Positions 47,853 to 56,228 of a stretch of 64,000 nt of DNA are shown in pieces. This DNA is from Alphaproteobacteria bacterium. GTDB lineage: Bacteria; Pseudomonadota; Alphaproteobacteria; UBA8366; Aestuariispiraceae. A program made the position numbers and the translations under genes. The stretch is taken from positions 176,386 through 240,385 of the forward strand of contig JASJDC010000008.1 of assembly GCA_030065235.1 (NCBI GenBank), written 5' to 3'. Each line of letters opens with the position of its first letter. Position 1 is the stretch's first letter. The notes beneath the pieces were generated by a model that was not told the origin of the DNA, made no database searches, and worked only from the letters and a program-made list of their open reading frames with translations.

Positions 47853-48170
47853 CTACTCCATATGAAATACGGTCGACAGCGGCGTCACCACAGGTGCGCC
47901 GCTTTCGTCACTCTCCATAATGTCGGCCATATGGGCCCACCAGCGCTGCATGACAGGATGGGATGGAAGATCCTCCATGCGGTGGTCCGTGCGCCGCCAC
48001 AGTACGGCGAACAAGGCGCCCGTCTCTTCATCCAGATGGATCGAATAATCCATCACACCGGCCTGTCGCAGCAGATCGACCAGGTCCGGCCAGATTTCGT
48101 CATGCCTGCGTTTGTACTCATCGCGCATGCCCGGGAAGAGCCGCATTCGGAAGGCGTATTTCTCCATCAT
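47853..48170 (-). CDS. rhaM: L-rhamnose mutarotase
   Basis: Interconverts alpha and beta anomers of L-rhamnose. 105 residues, ABM-like fold. Conserved motifs [10 protein letters not shown], the YSIHL strand and [10 protein letters not shown] match RhaM of E. coli (104 residues). Two ATG codons in a row (48170 and 48167) are both possible; GAGGGG precedes them. In rhizobia the gene is called rhaU. It lies between the permease rhaQ and kinase rhaK genes, 11 and 4 bases apart. Confidence 0.93.
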   Translation of the reverse strand: MMEKYAFRMRLFPGMRDEYKRRHDEIWPDLVDLLRQAGVMDYSIHLDEETGALFAVLWRRTDHRMEDLPSHPVMQRWWAHMADIMESDESGAPVVTPLSTVFHME

Positions 48171-48181
48171 GCCGGCGCCCC

Positions 48182-49180
48182 TCAATTCCCTTGCAGCCGT
48201 CGCCACAGGATCGGCAAAGCGATGACGCTGATCAGCATGACGCCGATGACGATGGACATGACGATGCCCGGCACGTTCAAAAGGCCGAGCCCGAAGGTCA
48301 CCAACCCCATCACGAAGGCGGCGATGACGACGCCAGGAATCGAGCCGGAACCGCCGAGGATGCTGACGCCGCCGAGCACGACCATGGTGACGATCTCCAA
48401 CTCCCAACCAAACGCGATCGACGGCCGGGTCGAGCCGACACGGCTGGTCAGCATGACCGAGGCCAGTCCCGCCATCAGGCCGGATAGAACGAAAAGCAGG
48501 AACTTGACCCGTTCGACCCGAATGCCGCTGAAGCGCGCGGCGGTCGGATTGTTGCCGATGGCGTAGATCCAGCGCCCGAAGGAAGTCTTGTGAAGAACCA
48601 CGCCGAAGACGACGGCGAGCGCTAGGAACAACACGAATTCGAACGACAGCACCCACCAGACATAGCCTTGGCCGAAAAAGGCGAAGGAATCCGGATAGTT
48701 CTTATAGACGCCGTCGCCGAGCACCACATAGGCGAGGCCGCGGAACAGGCTGAGCGTGCCGATTGTGACCACGATCGACGGCAGGCCGAACCCGGTGACC
48801 AGCGCCCCATTGAAGGCCCCGGCCAGCGCCCCCACGCCCAATCCGATCAGGACCAGGACGCCCGTGCCGGCGCCGGCTTCCGCTGCGGCGCCCATGGCGA
48901 CCGAGCAGAGCGCGATGATCGAGGCCACCGATAGGTCGATCTCGGCGGCGATGATCAACAGCGCCATGGCCAGCGCGATCGTCGCCTTCTCGGTGAAGTT
49001 GAAAGTCGCGTCCGACAGGCTCCACGGGTCGAGGAAATAGGGCGAGGACAGGGCGTTGAAGGTGAAGATCGCCGCCGCCACCGCCAGCAGCAATGTCTCC
49101 CAGCGCAGCAGCCGGGGCTTCCAGCCCGTCTCCAGCCGGTCCGGGACCGCAAATCGCGTGGCGTCATACAGCATGGTCAT
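48182..49180 (-). CDS. rhaQ: L-rhamnose ABC transporter permease RhaQ
   Basis: A 332-residue RbsC/AraH-type inner-membrane permease with about 8-10 helices. The family segment [12 protein letters not shown] and the cytoplasmic-loop motif [12 protein letters not shown] are visible. It is the second of two permease genes, and forms the membrane channel with RhaP. ATG 49180, or a second ATG two codons on. The name follows gene order in Rhizobium and could be exchanged with rhaP. Confidence 0.88.
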   Translation of the reverse strand: MTMLYDATRFAVPDRLETGWKPRLLRWETLLLAVAAAIFTFNALSSPYFLDPWSLSDATFNFTEKATIALAMALLIIAAEIDLSVASIIALCSVAMGAAAEAGAGTGVLVLIGLGVGALAGAFNGALVTGFGLPSIVVTIGTLSLFRGLAYVVLGDGVYKNYPDSFAFFGQGYVWWVLSFEFVLFLALAVVFGVVLHKTSFGRWIYAIGNNPTAARFSGIRVERVKFLLFVLSGLMAGLASVMLTSRVGSTRPSIAFGWELEIVTMVVLGGVSILGGSGSIPGVVIAAFVMGLVTFGLGLLNVPGIVMSIVIGVMLISVIALPILWRRLQGN

Positions 49181-49208
49181 GGGGTCGTTCCGCTCGTTTC
49201 TTCACGCA

Positions 49209-50192
49209 TCAATGGGTTCTGTGCGAATCGCGCAGGATCAGTTTGCCGGCGGTCTTTTCCTGGCGCGCGTTGATGACGACGGCCACGATGATGACCGTGC
49301 CGGAGATCGCCAGTTGCCAGAACGGAGAAATCCCGATCACCGGCAGGGCGTTCTTCACCGCGCCCAGGAATAGCGCGCCCAGCACGACGCCGGTCACGGT
49401 GCCGATGCCGCCGGCGATGCTGACTCCGCCGATGACGCAGGCAGCGACGACCTCGAGCTCGAAGCCGCGCGCGACATCGACATAGGCGACCGCATAGCGC
49501 GAGACCCAGAGATAGCCGCAAATCCCGCTTAACAGGCCGGAAATGCTGAAGGCGAGGAATTGCGTGCGCCCGACATCGAGACCGGCATAGACGGCGGCGG
49601 TCGGATTGCCGCCGACGGCGAGGAAGGCGCGTCCCGTCCGGGTCCAGCGCAGGAACACCGCAACGATCAAAACGAACAGAATCGCGACCCAGGCCAATAT
49701 CGGCAGGCCGAGGAACAGGATTCGCGGCGTGTTGAGAAAGACCTCGCTCATCTCATGGGCGTTCACCCATTCGCCGTCGGAGACGACGAAAATCACGCCG
49801 CGGTAGACCGCCAGCGTACCGAGCGTCACGACAATCGGCGGAATGCCCAACGTCCAGACCAAGACCCCGTTGATAGAGCCTAGCCCCAAACCGATCAGCG
49901 CCGACAGCAGGACCAGGGCGGCCAGCGGCAGGTCCGGCGCGCCGGCGTTCACCATGGCGACGATCATGCCGGTCAGCGCCAGATTGGAGGCGACCGACAA
50001 ATCGATGCAGCGGGTCAGGATCACCAGCATCTGGCCGAGCGCCAAAATGATCAGGATCGAGGTGTCGGTGAAGATCCCCTCCAGGTTCGTCGGTGTGATA
50101 TAGCCCGGAAACCGGGCGGCGATCGCAAGCACCAAGGCGATCAGGACGAGGCCCAGCAGCAGATCGCGGTTCTTCAACGCTTTGGCCATCAT
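49209..50192 (-). CDS. rhaP: L-rhamnose ABC transporter permease RhaP
   Basis: A 327-residue RbsC-type permease. CIDLSVASNLAL and GGNPTAAVYAGLDV are the family motifs, with WVSRYAVAYVDVARGFELEV near the C-terminal third shared with autoinducer-2 and rhamnose permeases. Its ATG overlaps the rhaT stop by four bases (ATGA), so the two are translationally coupled. Partner of RhaQ. Confidence 0.88.
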   Translation of the reverse strand: MMAKALKNRDLLLGLVLIALVLAIAARFPGYITPTNLEGIFTDTSILIILALGQMLVILTRCIDLSVASNLALTGMIVAMVNAGAPDLPLAALVLLSALIGLGLGSINGVLVWTLGIPPIVVTLGTLAVYRGVIFVVSDGEWVNAHEMSEVFLNTPRILFLGLPILAWVAILFVLIVAVFLRWTRTGRAFLAVGGNPTAAVYAGLDVGRTQFLAFSISGLLSGICGYLWVSRYAVAYVDVARGFELEVVAACVIGGVSIAGGIGTVTGVVLGALFLGAVKNALPVIGISPFWQLAISGTVIIVAVVINARQEKTAGKLILRDSHRTH

Positions 50193-51721
50193 GCTGCGTC
50201 CACGCCTGCTTCTTGCGTCGCGCCGATCGCCATCCGGATCAGCGACTCCGCGTCGGCTTCCTGGCGCGGCGCCGTGTCGACGATCCGCCCTTCGCGCATC
50301 ACGGCGATCCGATCCGACATGCCGAGGATTTCCGGGATTTCGGATGAGACCATGATGACCGACAGGCCCTGGCGGGCGAGTTCGCTCATGAAGCCGTGCA
50401 CCGCGGCCTTGGAACCCACATCGATGCCTTTGGTCGGCTCATCGAGAATGATCACGCGCGGCTCGGTCGCCAGCCATTTCGCGATCACCACCTTCTGCTG
50501 ATTGCCGCCAGACAGGGTGTTCACCGGATGCGACAGGCTGGCGGCCTTCAACTCCAGGCGCGCTGCATATTGGCGGGCCAAGTCGAATTCTTGGGCGAGT
50601 TCCAAAAGTCCGTTGCGGGACAGCCGGCCGAGCGACGGCAGCGTGATGTTCTGAAAAATGGGCAGAGGCAGGACCGCGCCTTGGCGCTGGCGTTCCTCCG
50701 GCACATAGACGATGCCCCGCTTCACCGCGTCGCTTGGCGATTTCAGGGTGACGGGCGCGCCGTCTAGGACGACCTCGCCTGTCGAGAACCGGGTCACGCC
50801 GAACAGCGCCTGCATCAGCTCGCTGCGTCCGGCGCCGACCAGGCCGTAGAATCCGAGGATTTCGCCGCGTCGCACGGTGAAGCTGATATCAGCGAACTCG
50901 GTCGGGTGGCTCAGGCCGCGCACTTCCAACACGGTTTCGCCGATTTCGACCATTTGTTTCGGGAAGATCTGATCGACTTTGCGGCCCACCATCAGGGCGA
51001 TCAGCGCATCCTGCGTCGTATCGGCGACTTGGCCCGATCCGGCGACAACGCCATCGCGGAACACCGTGTAGTTGTCGGCGATACGGATGATCTCTTCGAA
51101 TTTATGACTGATGAACAGGATCGCCTTGCCTTCGGATTTCAGCTTCTCGACGATCGCATAGAGTTCTTCGATCTCTTTCCAGGACAGGGCGGCGGTGGGT
51201 TCGTCCATCACCACAATGCGGGAATCAACGCTGAGCGCGCGCGCGATGGCGACCAAGTGTTTTTGGGCGATGCCGAGATCGCGCAGCTTCGCATCCGGAT
51301 CGATGTCGGCTTCCAGATCCTGAAGGATGGCGACCGCGCGTTTCTTCATCGTCGGCCAGTCGAGCATGCCGAGCCGGTTGCGCATCTGTTGGCCGAGAAA
51401 GATGTTTTCGGTAACCGAGAGTTCGTCGAACAGCACGGTTTCCTGATGGATGACGCTGACGCCAAGTTGCATCGCCTGTTCGGCGGAGTTAAGTCGCACC
51501 GTCTCGCCGGCCAGTTCGATCTCTCCGGAATCGGGCTGATAGACGCCGCAGAGGATCTTAACGAGCGTGGATTTGCCGGCGCCGTTCTCGCCGACCAGCG
51601 CCGTCACCTGCCCAGGATAAAGCGCGAGATCAACCTCCTGAAGCGCAACGACGCCCGGAAACCGCTTTCCGATCCCGCGCATGCGTAGGACCGGCGCGCC
51701 GTCTTCTTCATCCATGGCCAT
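50189..51721 (-). CDS. rhaT: L-rhamnose ABC transporter ATP-binding protein RhaT
   Basis: A 510-residue protein with two fused ABC ATPase domains, as in RbsA. The first has Walker A GENGAGKST (near residue 40), signature LGIAQKHL and Walker B IVVMDEPTAALS. The second has the weaker Walker A equivalent GLVGAGRSE, signature LSGGNQQK and ILDEPTKGID. ATG 51721 is chosen; a second ATG two codons on and a far TTG are alternatives. Separated from rhaS by a large stem-loop. Confidence 0.92.
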   Translation of the reverse strand: MAMDEEDGAPVLRMRGIGKRFPGVVALQEVDLALYPGQVTALVGENGAGKSTLVKILCGVYQPDSGEIELAGETVRLNSAEQAMQLGVSVIHQETVLFDELSVTENIFLGQQMRNRLGMLDWPTMKKRAVAILQDLEADIDPDAKLRDLGIAQKHLVAIARALSVDSRIVVMDEPTAALSWKEIEELYAIVEKLKSEGKAILFISHKFEEIIRIADNYTVFRDGVVAGSGQVADTTQDALIALMVGRKVDQIFPKQMVEIGETVLEVRGLSHPTEFADISFTVRRGEILGFYGLVGAGRSELMQALFGVTRFSTGEVVLDGAPVTLKSPSDAVKRGIVYVPEERQRQGAVLPLPIFQNITLPSLGRLSRNGLLELAQEFDLARQYAARLELKAASLSHPVNTLSGGNQQKVVIAKWLATEPRVIILDEPTKGIDVGSKAAVHGFMSELARQGLSVIMVSSEIPEILGMSDRIAVMREGRIVDTAPRQEADAESLIRMAIGATQEAGVDAA

Positions 51722-51769
51722 GGTTGGAAATCCCTGGAACCCGGGCCCTCTTGAGAGCCCCAAGAAAGC

Positions 51770-51816
51770 GGCCGGCGCGCGCCTGTTCGTCGAACAGGGG
51801 GTGGCGCGCGCCGGCC
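51770..51816 (-). terminator. Strong stem-loop between rhaS and rhaT
   Basis: A perfect 14-bp GC stem (51770-51783 with 51803-51816) is capped by a small inner hairpin (TGTT / AACA) with a 6-base bulge. On the minus strand it starts 16 bases after the rhaS stop. No T run follows, so it more likely protects or processes the rhaS message, or reduces read-through, than fully ends transcription. Confidence 0.65.
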
Positions 51817-51831
51817 AGGCTGGAGTTCGGT

Positions 51832-52827
51832 TTAGAAGATTTTCGCGAATTCTTCGACGTTCGACGCGTCATAGACGAAGGGGTCGGCCATGGCGCCGTC
51901 CAGATTCTCGTCCAGCGTCAGGTCGCCCATACGTCCCATCGGGATCGTCCCGCCGGGCTCGGCCGTCGCTTTGCCGGTCGCCAGGTTATAAGCGATCATG
52001 GTCGCCGAATAGCCGAGGTCGATCGGGTTCCAGATCGCGAAGCTTTTCGACGCGCCGCTCTGAACATGACCGGCCATCTCGGACGGCAGGCCAAGACCGG
52101 TGACCATCACCTCGCCGATCTTGCCCTCGTCCGCCACGGCCTGGGCGGCGGCGACAATGCCGACCGAGGTCGGCGCGATGATCGCCTTGACCTCAGGATG
52201 GCTCTTCAGCAAACCCAGGGTCTCGCGGTAGCTCTTATCCGCCAGATCATCGCCATAGACGGTCGTGACCAGGTTGACGCCCGGATAGTTCGGCAGGACC
52301 TTCTTCATTTCCTCGATCCAGATATTCTGGTTCGTGGCTGTCGGCGTCGCGCTGAGGATCGCCACATCGCCCTTGCCGTCCGGCAGAACGTCGGCCGCCA
52401 TCTTCACGCACATATTGCCGATCAGCGCGTTGGATGATGGGTTCAGATGGACCGAGCGGCCTTCCGGCGCGACGCCGGAATCCCAGCTGATCACCGTAAT
52501 GCCGCGATCCATGGCGCGTTTCAGGGCCGGAACCAGGGCGTCCGTGTCATTCGCCGAAATCGCGATCGCATCCACCCGCTGGGCGATCAGACTGTTAATC
52601 ACCTCAATCTGGCCTTCGGCGGTGGTGCTGGTCGGGCCGGTATAGATGACCTCGACATCGCCCAATTCCTTGGCCGCATCCTGGGCGCCTTGGTTCGCCG
52701 CCTCGAAAAAGCCGATGCCGAGCGCCTTGACCACCAGGCCAATGCGCACCGTCTCAGCCTGGGCCGCGGCGGCGCCGAGCCCGATCGCCAGCGCCGTCGA
52801 CGCCGCCAGTGTTTTAAGAAGCTTCAT
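51832..52827 (-). CDS. rhaS: L-rhamnose-binding periplasmic protein RhaS
   Basis: A 331-residue exported solute-binding protein of the RbsB/LsrB type. Signal peptide 1-24 (AQA), then the type-1 periplasmic fold with IGLVVKALGIGFFEAANQG cut here as KALGIGFFEA, and WDSGVAPEGR. It delivers rhamnose to RhaPQT. ATG with AAGGGAGG upstream. First transport gene of the operon, 61 bases after rhaR's end. Confidence 0.92.
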   Translation of the reverse strand: MKLLKTLAASTALAIGLGAAAAQAETVRIGLVVKALGIGFFEAANQGAQDAAKELGDVEVIYTGPTSTTAEGQIEVINSLIAQRVDAIAISANDTDALVPALKRAMDRGITVISWDSGVAPEGRSVHLNPSSNALIGNMCVKMAADVLPDGKGDVAILSATPTATNQNIWIEEMKKVLPNYPGVNLVTTVYGDDLADKSYRETLGLLKSHPEVKAIIAPTSVGIVAAAQAVADEGKIGEVMVTGLGLPSEMAGHVQSGASKSFAIWNPIDLGYSATMIAYNLATGKATAEPGGTIPMGRMGDLTLDENLDGAMADPFVYDASNVEEFAKIF

Positions 52828-52888
52828 GTCGTCCTCCCTTGGGTGTTGCTTCTATTGAAAACCATTCAGACGGCGCGACATCGCGGCG

Positions 52889-53698
52889 CTAGGCCGCCGA
52901 CGTCGCGCCGCCTTTCGCGTCCGAAATGTCCTCAGCGATAATCAGGCGCACGCCCGCGTCCTCGACCATCTTCGCATCGCGCCGGCTGATTCCGCTGTCG
53001 GTGATCAGCGTATGCACCCGCTCCAGACCGCACAGAATCAGACTGGATCGTTTCGCGAACTTTCCGGAATCGACCATGATGATCAGCGCGTCCGCCTGAT
53101 TGATCAGCTTCTGTTCGGCCTGGATCAGCAGCGGGTCCGCCTCCATCACCCCGTGTGGGCCAATCGCGTGCGCGCCCATGAACATGCGGGCGGCGTAGAA
53201 ATTCCGGGTCACGTCATTGTCGAACGGGCTGAGGATAATCTCATGCTCGCGATAAACGGCGCCGCCTGGCACAGTGATGGTGTTCCGCGATTGCCGCACC
53301 AGATGTTCGGCGATCGCAAAGGAATTGGTCAGGATTTGCATCCGCGAACCGGCCAGGAATTCGGTCATCTGGTAGGTCGTCGATCCGCCATTGATGATGA
53401 TCGACTCGCCATCTTTGCAGAGCGCCGCCGCGGCCTTGGCGATGGAGCGCTTTTCCGCCGCATTCTCAGTCTGGTTGATGGAGAAGGGGCGACCGAGGAT
53501 CGCGGATTGCTGCGGCGGATTCACCGCCTCGGCGCCGCCGCGCACCTTGCGCAGCCGCCCTTCCAGATGCAACGCGTTGACGTCTCGACGGACCGTCGCC
53601 TCAGACGCGCCGGTCAGCTCCACCAGCCGAACAAGCGTGACCACAGGTTGGCTCTCCACCGCATCCAGGATCAGTCTGTGCCGTTCAATTTCGTGCAT
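52889..53698 (-). CDS. rhaR: DeoR family regulator of the rhamnose locus
   Basis: A 269-residue repressor-type protein. The N-terminal helix-turn-helix spans about residues 5-57 (GASEATVRRDVNALHLEGRL), followed by the DeoR sugar-phosphate-binding domain with NGGSTTYQM and MVDSGKF. It is encoded ahead of rhaS in the same direction and divergent from rhaD. The effector is probably a rhamnose-pathway phosphate. ATG with TAGGAGCG before it. In rhizobia the same-named gene is a DeoR-type negative regulator. Confidence 0.9.
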   Translation of the reverse strand: MHEIERHRLILDAVESQPVVTLVRLVELTGASEATVRRDVNALHLEGRLRKVRGGAEAVNPPQQSAILGRPFSINQTENAAEKRSIAKAAAALCKDGESIIINGGSTTYQMTEFLAGSRMQILTNSFAIAEHLVRQSRNTITVPGGAVYREHEIILSPFDNDVTRNFYAARMFMGAHAIGPHGVMEADPLLIQAEQKLINQADALIIMVDSGKFAKRSSLILCGLERVHTLITDSGISRRDAKMVEDAGVRLIIAEDISDAKGGATSAA

Positions 53699-53751
53699 AA
53701 TCGCTCCTACGGTTTTGACAATTCTGCCAGAAAACCGTTTCCGTCAATCAA

Positions 53752-53804
53752 AAAATGTCATTTTCTTTCATTATTGCAGCGCAACACGCCATATTGCGAC
53801 GCAA
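53752..53804. promoter_or_regulatory. Candidate RhaR operators between rhaR and rhaD
   Basis: Two inverted repeats of the same form, TTGC-AGC-GCAA (53774-53784) and TTGC-GAC-GCAA (53794-53804), are exactly 20 bases apart, that is on the same face of the helix. A third palindrome, AAAATG-T-CATTTT, is at 53752-53764. All lie in the divergent promoter, between the two start codons. A TTGACA hexamer is at 53830-53835. Confidence 0.55.
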
Positions 53805-53975
53805 AATGAAGGATTTTGATAGATTGTGATTGACACCGGGCTTTGGAGGCACCTACCGTCCGCCACCCGAAACGGCCGAGCGCATGGACGGCCAAATCTG
53901 GGGCGACGGAACCGGCGCTTCGATCGGGATCATGGGAGCCGGCTCTCGGTTCGGCACAAGCTAAGCAGGAAAGAG

Positions 53976-56093
53976 ATGATGAAAGTCGCGGAACGAATCA
54001 CACCGGACACCGGACTGCTCGAGTCCTTGTGGGATACGAATAAGGCGGCGGGAATGACCGAACCGGAACTGCTGCTATATCGTTCCAACCTGTTGGGGTC
54101 GGACAAGCGCATCACCAATTTCGGCGGCGGCAACACCTCCGCCAAAGTCAGCGCGCCCGACCCGATCAGCGGCGCAGACACGCGGGTTTTGTGGGTCAAG
54201 GGCTCCGGCGGCGATGTCGGCTCGATGGATCTCAGCGGGTTCGCCACGCTCTATCAGGACAAGCTCGATGCGTTGCATGGGCTCTATCGCGGCGCTGAGC
54301 ATGAAGATGAGATGGTCGGCTATCTACCGCACTGCACCTTCAATCTGAACCCACGCGCCGCGTCGATCGATACGCCGCTTCACGCCTATATCGAGCGGAA
54401 GCATATCGACCATATGCATCCGGACGCGGTGATCGCCATCGCCGCCACGTCCAATAGCAAGGCGCTGACCCGCGAGGTCTATGGCGACGCCATCGGCTGG
54501 CTGCCTTGGCGCCGCCCAGGCTTTCAACTGGGCGTTGAGTTGCGGCAGTTTTCGGAAGCGAACCCGAATGCCAAGGGCGTCGTGCTGGAAGGCCACGGCT
54601 TATTCACTTGGGCCGATACGTCCCAAGACTGTTATGAGACGACCTTGGAAGTCATTAACAAGGCCATCGCCTGGTTCGACGAGAAGAGCGCCGGCGCGCC
54701 CGTGTTTGGCGGCCCAGTGCGCGACTCGCTGCCGGCGCAAATGCGTCGTTCGGCGGCGGCGCGCCTAATGCCGTTGATCCGCGGACGGATTTCGCAGAAT
54801 CAGAAGATGGTGGGCCATTTCGATGACAGTCCCGCTGTCATGGAGTTTGTGAACGCGAAGGAACTGGAGCCGCTCGCCGCCCTAGGGACCTCGTGCCCCG
54901 ATCATTTCCTGCGCACCAAGATCCGGCCGCTCGTCCTGCCCGGCTTGAACGGGGCCGACGATGTCGATCCTGTAGCCGCGCAGCTCGATTCGCTGCTGGA
55001 GGCGTATCGACAAGACTACGCCGCCTATTACGAACGCTGCCGGCGCCCCGACAGTCCCGGCATGCGCGACCCGAACCCGGTGATCTATCTAATCCCCGGC
55101 GTCGGCATGCTGTCTTTCGCCAAGGACAAGGCGACCGCACGCATCGCCAGTGAATTCTACATCAACGCGATCAATGTCATGCGCGGGGCCTCGACGGTCG
55201 ACGCCTATATCGCGCTGGATGAGCAGGAAGCCTTCGATATCGAGTATTGGCTGCTCGAGGAAGCAAAGCTGCAGCGCATGCCAAAGCCGAAGAGTCTGGC
55301 CGGCCATATCGCACTGGTCACGGGCGGCGCCGGCGGCATCGGCCAGGCGACCGCGCGGCGTTTGTTGTCGGAAGGCGCTTGCGTTGTCCTTGCCGATGTC
55401 GATCAGGCCGCGCTCGACGCGGCGCAAGACGCCTTGTCGGCGGAGTATTCCAAGGATGTCCTGCGCACCGTCGCCTTCGATGTGCGGGACGAGGCGGCGG
55501 TGCAAGCCTCGTTCGAACGCGCCATGGCGGAATATGGCGGCCTCGATCTGTTCGTCTCGAACGCCGGCATCTCCTCTTCGTCGGACTATGTCGATACGAC
55601 GCTGGAGGACTGGCGGCGCAACATGGATATCCTGGCGACCGGCTATTTCCTGACCTCACGTGAGGCGTTCCGGATCATGAAGGATCAGGGGATCGGCGGG
55701 TCCATGGTCTTCATCGCGTCGAAGAACGCACTCGCCGCCTCGCCCGGCGCGGCCGCCTATTGCACGGCCAAGGCGTCGGAGCTGCATCTGGCCCGGTGCA
55801 TTGCGCTGGAAGGGGCCGAGCTTGGCATTCGGGTCAACACGGTGAATCCGGACGCTGTCCTGCGCGGCTCGCGGATCTGGCAGGGCGAATGGCGCGAACA
55901 GCGGGCGGCGGCCTATAATATGGCGCCCGACGCGTTGGAGGAGCATTATCGCAAACGCTCTTTGTTGAAGCGCAGCGTCTATCCGGAAGATATCGCCGCC
56001 GGGGTCTATTTCTTCCTCTCCGAACAATCGGCGAAATCGACTGGAAACATCTTGAATGTCGACGCCGGCAACGTGCAGAGTTTTACGCGCTAG
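53976..56093 (+). CDS. rhaD: Bifunctional rhamnulose-1-phosphate aldolase / lactaldehyde dehydrogenase
   Basis: A 705-residue fusion. The N-terminal class II aldolase half (about 1-430; FGGGNTSAK, HPDAVIAI, EGHGLFTW) splits L-rhamnulose-1-phosphate into dihydroxyacetone phosphate and L-lactaldehyde. The C-terminal short-chain dehydrogenase half (about 440-705; TGGAGGIGQATA, Tyr-x-x-x-Lys in YCTAK) is thought to oxidise lactaldehyde. ATG 53976 (a second ATG follows) is preceded by AGGAAAG; the longer open frame reaches into the operator and is not conserved-looking. Confidence 0.93.
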   Translation: MMKVAERITPDTGLLESLWDTNKAAGMTEPELLLYRSNLLGSDKRITNFGGGNTSAKVSAPDPISGADTRVLWVKGSGGDVGSMDLSGFATLYQDKLDALHGLYRGAEHEDEMVGYLPHCTFNLNPRAASIDTPLHAYIERKHIDHMHPDAVIAIAATSNSKALTREVYGDAIGWLPWRRPGFQLGVELRQFSEANPNAKGVVLEGHGLFTWADTSQDCYETTLEVINKAIAWFDEKSAGAPVFGGPVRDSLPAQMRRSAAARLMPLIRGRISQNQKMVGHFDDSPAVMEFVNAKELEPLAALGTSCPDHFLRTKIRPLVLPGLNGADDVDPVAAQLDSLLEAYRQDYAAYYERCRRPDSPGMRDPNPVIYLIPGVGMLSFAKDKATARIASEFYINAINVMRGASTVDAYIALDEQEAFDIEYWLLEEAKLQRMPKPKSLAGHIALVTGGAGGIGQATARRLLSEGACVVLADVDQAALDAAQDALSAEYSKDVLRTVAFDVRDEAAVQASFERAMAEYGGLDLFVSNAGISSSSDYVDTTLEDWRRNMDILATGYFLTSREAFRIMKDQGIGGSMVFIASKNALAASPGAAAYCTAKASELHLARCIALEGAELGIRVNTVNPDAVLRGSRIWQGEWREQRAAAYNMAPDALEEHYRKRSLLKRSVYPEDIAAGVYFFLSEQSAKSTGNILNVDAGNVQSFTR

Positions 56094-56096
56094 GGA

Positions 56097-56147
56097 CGGA
56101 GAGTGAGAAACGAAGTTCGAACTCTCCGCAAGGCCGCGACTGCGGCC
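56097..56147 (+). promoter_or_regulatory. Two tandem hairpins between rhaD and rhaI
   Basis: CGGAGAGT (56097-56104) pairs perfectly with ACTCTCCG (56121-56128), then GGCCGC (56132-56137) pairs with GCGGCC (56142-56147). They begin four bases past the rhaD stop. Without a T run they look like processing or mRNA-stability elements that could set unequal rhaD and rhaI levels. Confidence 0.5.
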
Positions 56148-56228
56148 CGGCGATCGTTCGCCGCCCTGTCGGAGCGGTTGAGCGCAGCGAAACACGCGTG
56201 AGACATTTAATAGGGCGGAGAGACGGTG

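Noticed and set aside
53826..53975. rhaD starting at 53826
   Set aside because: That start would place coding sequence close to the operators and through a TTGACA hexamer. The extra 50 residues are Arg-rich and unlike aldolases, and AGGAAAG precedes the ATG pair at 53976.
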